This document shows positions 1 to 8,902 of a stretch of 64,000 nucleotides of DNA, in pieces. Position numbers and translations under genes: made by a program. Position 1 is the first letter of the stretch; every line of letters starts with the position of its first letter. The notes below the pieces were generated by a model. That model had not been told where the DNA came from, searched no databases, and was given only the letters and a program-made list of their open reading frames with translations. The stretch spans positions 1 to 64,000 of the forward strand of contig NZ_NQOG01000011.1 of the NCBI RefSeq assembly GCF_002270485.1, in the 5' to 3' direction. This DNA is from Anaerostipes hominis (ex Lee et al. 2021) (GTDB taxonomy: Bacteria; Bacillota; Clostridia; Lachnospirales; Lachnospiraceae).

Positions 1-138
1 CGACTTACCTCACCGTGCTTTGTAGTATAGCTTCTTTAAAAACTATTTTATCAGCAATGTGGAAAAGTGAAAGACTTTCATTACTATTTGTGCCGCCGAC
101 TTGGCGGCGGAATGGAGATTATTATGAAAGGGGGAAAC

Positions 139-636
139 ATGAAATTAATAATTCACGATCTGAACGAAGAAGAAGTCAAAAATTTATTTTCTGAACCGGA
201 TGAAGATGTGGTCCTGATAGGAAATAAAGGGGAAATCCGTAATTGTATCGGCTGTTTCGGATGCTGGATCAGGACTCCGGGCAAATGTATTATAAGAGAC
301 CGGTATGGTGACATGGGAGAGCTGCTTGCCCGGTGTGAGGAGGCTGAGATTATCAGCCGGTGCTGTTACGGAGGCTACAGTCCTTTTGTGAAAAATGTGC
401 TGGACCGGAGTATCCCTTATCTGCATCCGTATTTTGAGATTAAGAATGGCGAAATGCACCACAGGCAGAGATACGAGAAAATATTAAAATTAAAAGTGGG
501 ATTTTACGGAGAGTGTATATCAGAAGATGAGAAGTGGACCGCAGAGGAGCTTGTTAAGGCCAACGCAGTCAATTTGTATGCACAGGTGGAAGGAATACGG
601 TTTGTGAAAACACCGGATGAGTTAGGAGGAAGGTAA
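139..636 (+). CDS. Flavodoxin-like NAD(P)H-dependent oxidoreductase
   Basis: A 165-residue protein that resembles the flavodoxin-fold NADPH-dependent FMN reductase family. The visible signature is a CIGCFGCW cysteine cluster after a short N-terminal strand, as in iron-sulfur flavoprotein-like reductases, and a YGGYSPFVKNVLDRS segment matching the family's flavin-loop region. The ATG at 139 follows GAAAGGGGG at 7 nt; an upstream GTG at 67 in the same frame has no comparable site. It is 1 bp from the next gene, which has the same fold, so the two are probably co-transcribed and may form a pair. Bases 1-138 hold no other recognisable gene, only a small GC hairpin near 93-112. The electron acceptor cannot be read from the sequence. 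Confidence 0.75.
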   Translation: MKLIIHDLNEEEVKNLFSEPDEDVVLIGNKGEIRNCIGCFGCWIRTPGKCIIRDRYGDMGELLARCEEAEIISRCCYGGYSPFVKNVLDRSIPYLHPYFEIKNGEMHHRQRYEKILKLKVGFYGECISEDEKWTAEELVKANAVNLYAQVEGIRFVKTPDELGGR

Positions 637-637
637 C

Positions 638-1273
638 ATGAAGATCGTATGTATCAACGGAAGTCCCAAGCCTTCTGGAAGCAGTTCCGGAGTGATTTTA
701 AAGGAATTAAAAAACTTGCTGAAGGGGCTGGATATCAAAGAGATCTCCGTGCGAAAGCCGGAATTAACTGAAGAAATGAAAGCAGCAGTCATGGACAGTG
801 AGTGTCTTGTGTTTGCGTTTCCTCTTTATGTGGACAGTATACCTTCTCATCTGACGGCTGTGCTGCGGCAAATGGAAAAATTATTTCAGGAAACTGAGGC
901 TGACAGGATGGTCTATGCGATTGTAAACTGTGGATTTTACGAAGGATATCAAAATCATATTGCCCTAAACATTATGAAGTGCTGGTGTAAGAAAGCAGGT
1001 CTCTCATGGGGACAGGGCCTTGGCATCGGCGGTGGAGGAATGATCCCCATGCTTTCTGATATACCGGAAGGAAAAGGAATCAAGAAAGATTTCTCCGCTG
1101 CGCTGAAAGAGATGGCGTGCAGTATCAGCACCGGGCGGAAAGCCGAAGACCGGTTTGTTTCTCCGGGGATACCGAGAATCATGTATAAGCTGGCTGGCCA
1201 GATGGGATGGAGAAAACAGATCAAAGAAAATGGACTTTCAGTAAAGGAACTGTCCAGAAGGATTTTAAAATAA
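638..1273 (+). CDS. NAD(P)H-dependent FMN reductase family protein
   Basis: A 211-residue flavodoxin-fold protein. The N-terminal phosphate-binding loop INGSPKPSGSSSG, the AFPLYVDSIPSHL segment and the glycine-rich GIGGGG stretch match NADPH-dependent FMN reductases and related quinone or iron-sulfur flavoproteins. It starts one base after the stop of the preceding flavodoxin-like gene and has AGGAGGAAG just upstream, so the pair is translationally linked. A flavin-containing nitroreductase-like gene follows 22 bp later, which suggests a small flavin redox unit. The substrate is unknown. Confidence 0.75.
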   Translation: MKIVCINGSPKPSGSSSGVILKELKNLLKGLDIKEISVRKPELTEEMKAAVMDSECLVFAFPLYVDSIPSHLTAVLRQMEKLFQETEADRMVYAIVNCGFYEGYQNHIALNIMKCWCKKAGLSWGQGLGIGGGGMIPMLSDIPEGKGIKKDFSAALKEMACSISTGRKAEDRFVSPGIPRIMYKLAGQMGWRKQIKENGLSVKELSRRILK

Positions 1274-1295
1274 GTATTTTACGGGGGACTGGATC

Positions 1296-1766
1296 ATGAG
1301 AAGAAAAGACAGGGAAATCACAGATCCTGCAAAGATCAGGGCAATTATTTCGGCGTGCAGCTGCTGCAGGCTGGGATTTGCGGATGGAGAAAGCGTCTAT
1401 ATCGTGCCTTTAAGTTTTGGATACTGTGAGGATGGCGAAAAGAGGACTTTTTATTTCCACAGTGCAGGTGAGGGCAGAAAAATTGAATTGATCTCCAAAA
1501 ATCCCTGTGCAGGGTTTGAACTGGATACAAATTATAAGCTGAATGAGAGTACAAAAGCCTGCGGCTATTCCGCCCGGTTTCAGAGTGTTGTAGGAAGCGG
1601 AAATGTATCATTTGTGGAAGATACGAATGAAAAAAGAAAGGCACTTTTGGCTATTATGTATCAAAACACCGGGAAAGAAGAGTGGGAGTTTTCAGAGGAA
1701 ATGTTTGACGCAGTGTGTACTTTTAAGCTGGAAGTAAGTGAGATGTCCTGTAAGGAGCATTCCTAA
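1296..1766 (+). CDS. Pyridoxamine 5'-phosphate oxidase family (NimA-like) protein
   Basis: A 156-residue split-barrel flavin-binding protein. The opening MRRKDREITD..IRAIISACSCC..GFADG, then YIVPLSFGY and FYFHSAGEGRKI, is the usual pattern of NimA/5-nitroimidazole reductase-like PNPOx proteins: a short helix, then strands lining the flavin pocket. It lies 22 bp after two flavodoxin-like genes and probably shares their transcript. The family binds FMN, haem or F420; the actual cofactor and any role in nitro-drug detoxification are inference. Confidence 0.8.
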   Translation: MRRKDREITDPAKIRAIISACSCCRLGFADGESVYIVPLSFGYCEDGEKRTFYFHSAGEGRKIELISKNPCAGFELDTNYKLNESTKACGYSARFQSVVGSGNVSFVEDTNEKRKALLAIMYQNTGKEEWEFSEEMFDAVCTFKLEVSEMSCKEHS

Positions 1767-1808
1767 AACCAAAAATGTAAAATATTTCTAAAAAATTAAA
1801 GAAGGGTA

Positions 1809-1837
1809 TACCACACCCGGGGAAATTGTTATATAAT
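1809..1837 (+). promoter_or_regulatory. Possible promoter for the MazG-recQ unit
   Basis: A perfect TATAAT at 1832-1837 lies 40 bp before the next start codon. The matching -35 position (TACCAC, 1809-1814) is poor, so only the -10 is convincing. Confidence 0.35.
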
Positions 1838-1877
1838 AGCAGTATTCATGAAAACCAGATGTTGATGGAGAAGGTAT

Positions 1878-2246
1878 ATGGACACTTTAGAATATTTAAC
1901 AAAAGAGGTACAAAAGTTTTGTGAGGACAGAGACTGGGATCAGTTTCACGGGCCAAAGGATCTGGCCATCGGGTTGTCAACCGAGTCCAATGAGCTTCTG
2001 GATCTGTTCCGGTTCAAATCAGAGGAGCAGATGGGGGAGATGATGGATCGGGATACAGCACGGGAACGCATATCGGAAGAACTTGCGGATGTGTTTTTCT
2101 TCCTTCTCCGCTTTTCTCAGATGTATGAATTTGATTTGAAAGATTCTCTCCTTGCTAAAATTGAAAAAAACGGAGAGAAGTATCCCGTGGATAAAGTAAA
2201 AGGAAAGAATTTAAAGTATACGGAGTTAAAAACGACTACAGAATGA
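1878..2246 (+). CDS. MazG-like nucleotide pyrophosphohydrolase
   Basis: A 122-residue all-alpha NTP pyrophosphohydrolase of the MazG/RS21-C6 type. The metal-binding pattern is visible: STESNELLDLF supplies the first two acidic residues and ISEELADVFFFLLRF the E..ELAD second pair. Family members hydrolyse non-canonical or surplus (d)NTPs to NMP and pyrophosphate. It lies 10 bp upstream of recQ and probably shares its transcript, a sensible pairing of nucleotide-pool cleaning with DNA repair. The length is normal for a single MazG domain. Confidence 0.85.
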   Translation: MDTLEYLTKEVQKFCEDRDWDQFHGPKDLAIGLSTESNELLDLFRFKSEEQMGEMMDRDTARERISEELADVFFFLLRFSQMYEFDLKDSLLAKIEKNGEKYPVDKVKGKNLKYTELKTTTE

Positions 2247-2256
2247 AAGGTTACAT

Positions 2257-4107
2257 ATGGAGGATGCACGCGGATTACTGAAACAATATTTCGGATTTGA
2301 TGACTTCCGGGAAGGCCAGAAGCCTTTAATCGACGCGGTCTTAGAGGGGCGGGATGTTCTTGGGATCATGCCCACGGGCGCCGGGAAGTCTCTCTGCTTT
2401 CAGATCCCTGCCCTGATGATGCCCGGGATTACGCTGGTTGTTTCACCTTTGATCTCTCTGATGAAGGATCAGGTGGGAGCATTGAATCAGGCCGGGATAC
2501 ATGCAGCTTTTCTGAACAGTTCATTGAGCATGGGACAGTATAGAAAAGCCCTGGATCTGGCACGGGAAGGCAGGTATAAGATCATATACGTGGCTCCGGA
2601 GCGGCTGGAGACAGAGGGATTTTTACGGTTTGCTCTTTCGCCCGGCGTGGATATTTCTTTTTTGGCTGTGGATGAAGCACACTGTGTATCTCAGTGGGGA
2701 CAGGATTTCCGTCCCAGCTATTTAAAGATTCTCTCCTTTTTGGAGAAGCTGCCGAGGCGTCCGGTTTTAGGGGCGTATACGGCTACGGCCACTGTGGAGG
2801 TAAAAGAGGATGTCCTGGATATCCTAAATCTGAGAGACCCGCTGGTCGTGACAACAGGATTTGACCGGGCAAATCTGTTCTTTGGAGTTAAGAAGCCCAG
2901 AGATAAATACCGGGAATTAGAATCCTATTTAAGAGAGAAAGAAGAAAAAATGCCGGGAAGCAGCGGCATTGTGTACTGCCTTTCCAGAAAAAGTGTGGAA
3001 GAAGTATGTTATCAGCTCAGAGAAGCAGGATTTTCGGTGACCAGATACCATGCGGGACTGTCGGATACAGAACGGCGTGAGAATCAGGATGACTTTATTT
3101 ATGACCGGAGACAGATCATGGTGGCAACCAATGCGTTCGGCATGGGTATTGATAAACCGGATGTGCGTTTTGTCATTCATTATAATATGCCGAAGAATAT
3201 GGAAAGCTATTATCAGGAAGCCGGAAGGGCAGGACGAGACGGGGAGCCTGCAGAATGTATCCTGTATTTTGGAGCCGCCGATCAGAGGACCAATCGTTTT
3301 TTGATTGAACATGGAGAGGATAATCAGGAACTGGATGAGGAGACCCGCAGGATCGTGATGGGAAAGGATCTGGAACGGCTGAAACAGATGACTTTTTACT
3401 GTGCGTCCAGCGGCTGTCTGCGGCATTATATCCTTGATTATTTCGGAGAAGACAGCGGCACGGAATGCCAGAACTGCAGCAATTGTTTAGAAGAGTTTGA
3501 CCTTTCGGATGTGACAGAACAGGCAGCGGCGGTTGTCAGATGTATCGAAAGCTGTCATAGAAATTTCGGAATCAATCTGATTGTGGATGTCCTGAGAGGG
3601 GCAGACAATCAAAAGATTCGTCAGAGGGGCCTGGAGGATAACCCGGAATATAAGGCATTGGCCGGAATGACAGTTCCGAGTCTGAAACAGCTGATGAATG
3701 AGATGATGATGCAGGGATTTCTGAATCTGAGCAATGACGACTATCCGGTATTGGAACTGACAGACCGGTCCGAAGAACTTTTGAGCGGTGAAAAACTTGT
3801 CATAAAAGTTCCGAAGAGAGAAGAAAAACAGGCGCCGAAAGCCAGGAAAAAGAAGGCCGGAGCCGCTTCTGCTCTGGAAGAAAAAGATCTGGGTCTGTTC
3901 GAGGAACTCAGAAAGCTTCGTATGGAGATCGCAAAGGAGGAGAAGATACCGCCGTATATGGTATTTTCGGATAAGACGCTGGCAGGCATGAGTGAGGCAA
4001 GGCCGCAGACTCTGGATGAGATGCTTAATATAAGCGGAGTGGGACAGTTTAAGCTTGAAAAATACGGGGAGAAGTTTCTTGAGAGTATTAAAAAGTATGA
4101 AGAATAA
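2257..4107 (+). CDS. recQ: ATP-dependent DNA helicase RecQ
   Basis: A 616-residue superfamily 2 helicase. Walker A is MPTGAGKS near residue 40, the DEAH box with the RecQ loop reads DEAHCVSQWGQDFRP near residue 145, and motif VI QEAGRAGRDGEP sits near 325. The zinc-binding region (C...CLRHYILDYFGE...CQNCSNC) follows near 380-405, then a winged helix, and an HRDC domain occupies roughly residues 540-612. It unwinds recombination and stalled-fork intermediates 3'-5'. It is co-directional with the MazG-like gene and followed 30 bp later by def. Length and domain order are standard for Firmicutes RecQ. Confidence 0.96.
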   Translation: MEDARGLLKQYFGFDDFREGQKPLIDAVLEGRDVLGIMPTGAGKSLCFQIPALMMPGITLVVSPLISLMKDQVGALNQAGIHAAFLNSSLSMGQYRKALDLAREGRYKIIYVAPERLETEGFLRFALSPGVDISFLAVDEAHCVSQWGQDFRPSYLKILSFLEKLPRRPVLGAYTATATVEVKEDVLDILNLRDPLVVTTGFDRANLFFGVKKPRDKYRELESYLREKEEKMPGSSGIVYCLSRKSVEEVCYQLREAGFSVTRYHAGLSDTERRENQDDFIYDRRQIMVATNAFGMGIDKPDVRFVIHYNMPKNMESYYQEAGRAGRDGEPAECILYFGAADQRTNRFLIEHGEDNQELDEETRRIVMGKDLERLKQMTFYCASSGCLRHYILDYFGEDSGTECQNCSNCLEEFDLSDVTEQAAAVVRCIESCHRNFGINLIVDVLRGADNQKIRQRGLEDNPEYKALAGMTVPSLKQLMNEMMMQGFLNLSNDDYPVLELTDRSEELLSGEKLVIKVPKREEKQAPKARKKKAGAASALEEKDLGLFEELRKLRMEIAKEEKIPPYMVFSDKTLAGMSEARPQTLDEMLNISGVGQFKLEKYGEKFLESIKKYEE

Positions 4108-4137
4108 GAAAGACAGAGAACTGAAGGAGGAGATGAA

Positions 4138-4599
4138 ATGGCTGTCAGAAAGATCCGTACCGGAAATGATCCGATATTAAAGAAGAAGTGTAAGACGGTG
4201 CCTGAGGTGGATGACAAGGCAAGGCAGCAGCTTGAAGATCTCATGGATACTCTGCACAGTGCAGAGAACGGGGCGGCACTGGCTGCGAACCAGGCCGGTA
4301 TTCTCAGGAGAATGATCGTCATTGACTATGAAGGGTATTATTTAAAACTGGTAAATCCTATAATCGTTGAGAGCAGCGGGTCACAGGAGTGTGTGGAAGG
4401 CTGTTTGAGTTTTCCAAACCGTTTCGGTAAAACTATTCGCCCGGCCAAAGTGACGGTAGAAGCGCTGGATGAACACGGACATGAAGTATCTTATACGGTG
4501 GAAGGTGAGATGGCAAAGTGTTTCTGCCATGAGATCGATCATTTGGATGGAGAAGTATTCATAGATAAAGTATATGAATACGTAGGAATCGATGAGTAA
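4138..4599 (+). CDS. def: Peptide deformylase
   Basis: A 153-residue iron/zinc peptidase that removes the formyl group from nascent N-terminal methionine. All three motifs are present: motif 1 reads GAALAANQAG (usually GxGLAANQ), motif 2 ECVEGCLSFP supplies the metal Cys, and motif 3 HEIDHLDG supplies two His and the catalytic Glu. The short form is typical of clostridial def. The start has GAAGGAGGAG upstream. Its 3' end overlaps the next gene by 8 bp, indicating coupling. Confidence 0.96.
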   Translation: MAVRKIRTGNDPILKKKCKTVPEVDDKARQQLEDLMDTLHSAENGAALAANQAGILRRMIVIDYEGYYLKLVNPIIVESSGSQECVEGCLSFPNRFGKTIRPAKVTVEALDEHGHEVSYTVEGEMAKCFCHEIDHLDGEVFIDKVYEYVGIDE

Positions 4600-5176
4600 A
4601 GAAAAGGTCCTCGTATTGTTCGGTGACTCTCTCACCGACTACTTTCCTATGGAATTGTTTCAAGATGTGGAGGCGCAGGTTTATAACAGAGGTGAAGAGG
4701 GCAATACAGTGCCGGAGATGGCTGCCAGGGCAGAGATGGATGTGGTTTCGCTGAAACCGGATTTAGTTCTAATGCAGGGCGGGGCCAATGATTATCTGCT
4801 TCCTTTTTACCGGGGCGCAGAGGTGGTAGCCGGTCAGCTGTTGAGGACGGCAGAGCGGATTTTGGAGAAACTTCCGGGGACAAGGATTTGTATCGAATCA
4901 CTGTACCCTATGTATACAAAAAAGACAGGAAATGCGCTTCCTTTCTGGTCAGAAGGGAAGTCAAACGAAGAGATACAGGCTGTTAATTCAGAAATTGAGA
5001 GACTTTGCGGGGAAAAAGAAATTCCATATGTGGATGTTTACCGGGAATTGATCGGGGAGGATGGAGAACTGCCGCTTTCTTATACGGTGGATGGTGTTCA
5101 TCTCAGCAGAGAGGGATATGAACAGGTGTGGAAGGTATTGTCCCAAGTGTTGATAGCGGAAAAATTCCTGAGATAG
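4592..5176 (+). CDS. SGNH/GDSL-type esterase
   Basis: A 194-residue SGNH hydrolase. Block I FGDSLTDYF carries the nucleophilic Ser, block III GANDYLLP the oxyanion Asn, and block V DGVHLSREGYE the catalytic Asp and His. No signal peptide is present, so it should be cytoplasmic. The family covers acyl, carbohydrate and thioester hydrolysis, and the substrate cannot be told. It overlaps def by 8 bp, which suggests co-translation rather than a shared pathway. Confidence 0.85.
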   Translation: MSKEKVLVLFGDSLTDYFPMELFQDVEAQVYNRGEEGNTVPEMAARAEMDVVSLKPDLVLMQGGANDYLLPFYRGAEVVAGQLLRTAERILEKLPGTRICIESLYPMYTKKTGNALPFWSEGKSNEEIQAVNSEIERLCGEKEIPYVDVYRELIGEDGELPLSYTVDGVHLSREGYEQVWKVLSQVLIAEKFLR

Positions 5177-5218
5177 AATTGTGGATAAAATGTGCCTGAG
5201 ACGGAAAAGGAGAAAAAT

Positions 5219-5899
5219 ATGGGAGAAAAAAGGCTTTCAGACAGTGCGGCAGAGGAAATTCTTGCAATGATCACGGTTGAGAAACGGTTTTTGCCCGGTG
5301 ATAAACTGCCCAATGAAAATGAACTCTCACAGGAGATGGAGATCAGCAGGACGACGCTGCGGGAAGCGGTCCGGGCCTTGGTCGCCAACGGTATTCTGGA
5401 GATTCAAAGGGGCCGGGGGACATTTGTGAAACAGGATATTGACACGGATGATGTGAAGCTGCTCACGCCTCTGAAAGATGTTAAGGTAAATGTAAGGGAA
5501 CTCTATGAGATGAGGCTGATCTTTGAACCGGAGGCTGCCTACTATGCGGCGCTTAGGGCAAGTGATAAAGAACTTGACCGTATTCTCGCATTTGGACGCC
5601 GGGTGGAAGAGAAGGTCCGCAGGGAGGAAGACCGGACAAAAGATGAGCAGATGTTCCACAGGTCCATTGCAAAGGCAACCCACAATGAATTTATGAATCA
5701 GCTGATGCCTGTGATCTATCAGGGGATCGGAGAGGGAGTCACGCTGTCCAGACAGAAAGAGATGGCGGTACAGGATACCTTAAAGGATCATCAGCTGATC
5801 ATGGAGTTTCTGGAAGCCAGAAATGCGGAGGGGGCCAGGAGCGCTATGAGAATTCATATCCTGCATGCTATGAAGGAATTAAATATAGAAAATTTGTAG
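5219..5899 (+). CDS. GntR-family transcriptional regulator (FadR/FCD type)
   Basis: A 226-residue regulator. The N-terminal winged helix includes RTTLREAVRALVANGILEIQ and the GRGTFV wing near residues 40-70. A C-terminal FCD ligand-binding domain follows, with FEPEAAYYAALRA and FHRSIAKATHNEF among the helices that normally hold a metal and an organic acid. ATG 5219 is preferred over an in-frame GTG at 5192 because AAAGGAG lies 6 nt upstream of the ATG. Directly downstream are remains of a sugar-acid dehydratase and a hydroxyacid dehydrogenase, so its former target was probably a sugar-acid catabolic operon that has since decayed. Confidence 0.9.
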   Translation: MGEKRLSDSAAEEILAMITVEKRFLPGDKLPNENELSQEMEISRTTLREAVRALVANGILEIQRGRGTFVKQDIDTDDVKLLTPLKDVKVNVRELYEMRLIFEPEAAYYAALRASDKELDRILAFGRRVEEKVRREEDRTKDEQMFHRSIAKATHNEFMNQLMPVIYQGIGEGVTLSRQKEMAVQDTLKDHQLIMEFLEARNAEGARSAMRIHILHAMKELNIENL

Positions 5900-6589
5900 T
5901 TTGAATTTATACAGGCAAAAGAAACGGCAGGTGATGATCTGCCTACATGTACTTTAAAGACAGTAGCTGAGAATATCAAAGGAAAAGAAATCAGGGATAA
6001 GACAGTTATCCGGCCGGCAGAGGAGCCTTACAGCAGGACCGGCGGAATTGCTGTGCTGAAGGGAAATCTGGCGCCGGAAGGATGTGTGGTGAAACGGTCT
6101 GCGGTGGCAGAAGAGATGCTCAGCCACAGAGGAAGGGCAAGAGTCTTTGACGGTGAGGAAGCAGCCCTCGAAGCAATCTATGCCGGCAGGATCGAATCCG
6201 GAGATGTGGTGGTCATCCGTTATGAGGGCCCAAAAGGGGGACCGGGCATGTGGGAGATGCTGAATCCTACATCTGCCATCATGGGCAGCGGTCTGGGAGA
6301 CAGCGTGGCACTGATCACGGACGGCAGATTCTCAGGCGCCACAAGAGGAGCGGCCATCGGCCATGTTTCGCCGGAGGCGGCCGTAGGAGGACCCATCGCC
6401 CTGGTGGAAGACGGGGACCTTATTGAAATTAATATCCCCGATCATAAAATCCGGCTGCTGGTGGATGAAAATGAGATCAAAAACAGAAAAAGCAGGTGGA
6501 TGCCAAGACAGCAGAAATTAAAAAACGGATACCTGAAAAGGTATGCCAGGAGTGTCACATCAGGCAGCACAGGTGCCATTTTAGAGTGA
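5900..6589 (+). pseudogene. IlvD/Edd-family dehydratase, 5'-truncated remnant
   Basis: An uninterrupted reading frame begins right after the GntR stop codon, without a start codon or ribosome binding site. It matches only the C-terminal ~230 residues of a ~570-residue dihydroxy-acid/sugar-acid dehydratase: [67 protein letters not shown] and [12 protein letters not shown]. The [Fe-S] and active-site cysteines of the N-terminal half are gone. An ATG at 6053 could start a shorter piece but has no clear Shine-Dalgarno. A deletion reaching to the regulator's stop codon explains the structure. Confidence 0.85.
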
Positions 6590-6610
6590 TGATATGTGTA
6601 AAATAAAAAG

Positions 6611-6707
6611 ATGACAGAGGATGAAGTGATTGAACAGTGCGCCGGGGCAGATATATTCATTGTACAGTATGAAAGCGCTGCCGGAGCTTAAATATGTCGT
6701 GAGATAG
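6611..6707 (+). pseudogene. Fragment of a D-2-hydroxyacid dehydrogenase
   Basis: Two short stretches in different frames together resemble the N-terminal domain of D-isomer 2-hydroxyacid dehydrogenases: TEDEVIEQCAGADIFIVQYE (6614-6673), then MKALPELKYVVR (6669-6704). The family normally reads EEVIEACKDADAxLVQY...ALPKLKYIVRYG. A small deletion and frameshift separate them and nothing of the dinucleotide-binding domain remains. It lies 21 bp after the dehydratase remnant and was probably part of the same lost sugar-acid operon. Confidence 0.5.
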
Positions 6708-6730
6708 CAATTCATTGTCATGTGGATATA

Positions 6731-6767
6731 TAAAATGGGACCGAACGTTTGATGCGTGCGGCCCCAT
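6731..6767 (-). terminator. Intrinsic terminator of the ABC exporter gene
   Basis: On the minus strand ATGGGGCCG pairs with CGGTCCCAT (one G-T) and is followed by TTTATATA. It lies just past the stop codon of the ABC transporter gene. Confidence 0.7.
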
Positions 6768-6771
6768 TGTT

Positions 6772-8520
6772 TTAGATTTCAAAGGTTTCCAATCCCTCAA
6801 ACTGCATTTTGTAATATTTTGCGTACATTCCGTCCTGTTTTAACAGCTCTCTGTGGGAACCGCGTTCCTGGATGGTATGGTCATCTATGACGAGGATCTC
6901 ATCGGCATGTTTAATCGTAGAAAGCCGGTGGGCGATGGTGATCGTCGTCCTGTTTTTGGACAGCTCTTCCAGACTTTTTTGAATGTGGCGTTCACTTTCA
7001 TTATCTAATGCACTTGTTGCCTCATCGAGAATCAGGATTGGAGGATTCTTTAAAAACACACGGGCAATAGAGATCCGCTGTTTCTGCCCGCCGGAAAGCC
7101 GGGTACCCCGCTCTCCCACAAAGGTGTCATAACCGTCGGGGAGTTCCGCAATAAAGCCGTGGATGTTAGCTTTTTTGGCTGCCTCGATGATCTCCTCCAT
7201 AGAGGCCTCCGGTTTTCCGTATGCAATATTATCCCGGACGGTCCCTCCGAACAGGTAAACGTCCTGCTGGACGATGCCGATGGAATTTCTCAGGCTCTGA
7301 AGAGTCATTCTTCGTATATCCTGGCCTCCGATGGAAACGGTGCCGCCGCTTACGTTATAAAACCTTGGGAGAAGGGAACAGATCGTAGTTTTTCCTCCTC
7401 CGGACGGTCCCACCAGGGCCACGGACTTTCCCGACTCAATCTCAAATGAAACATGGTCCAGAACCACTTCGTTGTCTTCATAGCCAAAGCTGACATCCTT
7501 ATAGGCGATATTGCCGTCCGGATCGGCGATAGGTTCTGCGCCCGGCAGATCGACGATCTCAGGCTCTGTCTCAATAATATCCAGAAAACACCGGAAACCG
7601 GACAGTCCTTTCTGCATCATTTCAGTGAGCTCTACGAGGATCTGGATCGGGCTGATAAAAATACCGATGTACAGGGCATACATTGCCAGATCTCCGGGAG
7701 TCATCTGACCGGCGGCGATGAAGCAGCCTCCCGCCACGAGAGTTACCAGATACATGATACCCTGAAAGAACGTATTGCCGCCCTGGAAGGTTCCCATGGC
7801 TTTGTAGTTATCCCGCTTGGACATGAGGAAGCCTTCATTCCCCTGATGAAACTTTTCCCGTTCAATATCTTCATTGGCAAAGGACTGTACGATCCTGATG
7901 CCGGCCAGAGAATCCTGAAGGGTTGCGTTGATGTTACCGATCTTTTTCCGGTTATCCAGGAAGGTGGCCTGCATCCGTTTATTCTGGCGGGCCGAAAAGA
8001 GGATCATCATCAGCACTACCGCAGACAGGATCAATGCCAGTTTCCACTGGATGATAAAAAGAAAAATAAACGATCCGATGATCTTTACCACGGAGATGAA
8101 CAGGTTTTCCGGACCGTGGTGCGCAAATTCGGAAATATCAAATAAGTCGGACACTAAGCGGCTCATCATCTGTCCTGTGTTGTTCTGGTCATAATAGGAA
8201 AATGAGAGATTTTCATAGTGTTCAAACAGTTCCCTGCGCATATCCCTTTCCATCTGGGCACCCATGATATGCCCCTGGCAGCTTACATAATACTTGCATA
8301 ATGCCTGGAGGATATAGAAGATCAGCAGAATTCCTCCGATAACAAAGATATTTTTAAGGATCACGGAAGATTCCTTTAAAAACAGTGTATTTGTAAGGGT
8401 TCGGAGTATCTGCGGGTATGCCAGATCTACGATGCTGATGAAGGCCGCGCAGAGCAGATCAAAAAAGAAAACAGCCTTGTAAGGACCGTAATATTTGATG
8501 AATTTTTTATAAGTATCCAT
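6772..8520 (-). CDS. ABC exporter, fused membrane and ATPase domains
   Basis: A 582-residue half-size exporter of the MsbA/LmrA/BmrA type, which would work as a homodimer. Six hydrophobic segments fill roughly residues 1-300. The ATPase domain carries Walker A GPSGGGKTT, the Q-loop IVQQDVYLF, signature LSGGQKQRISIARVF, Walker B ILILDEATSAL and the H-loop IAHRLSTI. The start is placed at 8520 (MDTYKKF), which has GGAG 10 nt upstream, rather than at in-frame starts 18 codons further out. The XRE-regulator gene is divergent 160 bp away. The substrate (drug, lipid or peptide) is not visible. Confidence 0.93.
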   Translation of the reverse strand: MDTYKKFIKYYGPYKAVFFFDLLCAAFISIVDLAYPQILRTLTNTLFLKESSVILKNIFVIGGILLIFYILQALCKYYVSCQGHIMGAQMERDMRRELFEHYENLSFSYYDQNNTGQMMSRLVSDLFDISEFAHHGPENLFISVVKIIGSFIFLFIIQWKLALILSAVVLMMILFSARQNKRMQATFLDNRKKIGNINATLQDSLAGIRIVQSFANEDIEREKFHQGNEGFLMSKRDNYKAMGTFQGGNTFFQGIMYLVTLVAGGCFIAAGQMTPGDLAMYALYIGIFISPIQILVELTEMMQKGLSGFRCFLDIIETEPEIVDLPGAEPIADPDGNIAYKDVSFGYEDNEVVLDHVSFEIESGKSVALVGPSGGGKTTICSLLPRFYNVSGGTVSIGGQDIRRMTLQSLRNSIGIVQQDVYLFGGTVRDNIAYGKPEASMEEIIEAAKKANIHGFIAELPDGYDTFVGERGTRLSGGQKQRISIARVFLKNPPILILDEATSALDNESERHIQKSLEELSKNRTTITIAHRLSTIKHADEILVIDDHTIQERGSHRELLKQDGMYAKYYKMQFEGLETFEI

Positions 8521-8613
8521 AATATAAGACTCCATTCTCATAGTAAATATCAGTGATAGTAAAGATTCTAACACAGGACAGAAAGCATGTAAACAGAGGA
8601 ATGTAAAATATGC

Positions 8614-8665
8614 TTGACATTAAATGTAAAGCGAACTATACTAATATTGTAAAGCAAACTATACA
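8614..8665 (+). promoter_or_regulatory. Promoter and direct-repeat operator of the XRE gene
   Basis: TTGACA (8614-8619), a 17-nt spacer and TATACT (8637-8642) form a near-consensus promoter. TGTAAAGCGAACTATAC at 8626-8642 recurs as TGTAAAGCAAACTATAC at 8649-8665, 23 bp apart (16 of 17 identical). The first copy covers the -10 and the second covers the likely transcription start, as expected for an autoregulatory operator of the downstream small repressor. Confidence 0.75.
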
Positions 8666-8680
8666 AAAAAGGGTGTGCAT

Positions 8681-8893
8681 ATGAAAACAAGAATTCAGGA
8701 ATTGAGAAAGGATCAAAAGGTGACACAGATGGAGCTGGCCGAATCCGTAGGGGTGACCCGGCAGACCATTATCTCTCTGGAAAACGGCAGGTACAAAGCC
8801 TCGCTGGTGCTGGCCCACAAGATTGCGCAGTTTTTTGGAGTAACGATCGAGGATATTTTTATATTTGATCAGGAGGAGGAAAACTTATGTTAG
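8681..8893 (+). CDS. XRE-family HTH regulator (small, YgzD-like)
   Basis: A 70-residue protein that is almost entirely a Cro/CI helix-turn-helix: MKTRIQELRKDQKVTQMELA, then VGVTRQTIISLENGRY as the recognition part. It resembles the small repressors that Firmicutes place before a membrane protein gene. ATG 8681 has AAGGG at 7 nt, and an in-frame GTG at 8675 is a poorer choice. Its promoter carries a 17-bp direct repeat, so autoregulation is likely. A small membrane protein follows immediately. Confidence 0.9.
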   Translation: MKTRIQELRKDQKVTQMELAESVGVTRQTIISLENGRYKASLVLAHKIAQFFGVTIEDIFIFDQEEENLC

Positions 8894-8902
8894 GATTATT
8901 TT

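Noticed and set aside
7453-8145. 230-codon open frame opposite the ABC exporter
   Set aside because: Antisense shadow of an intact exporter gene whose motifs are all on the minus strand.
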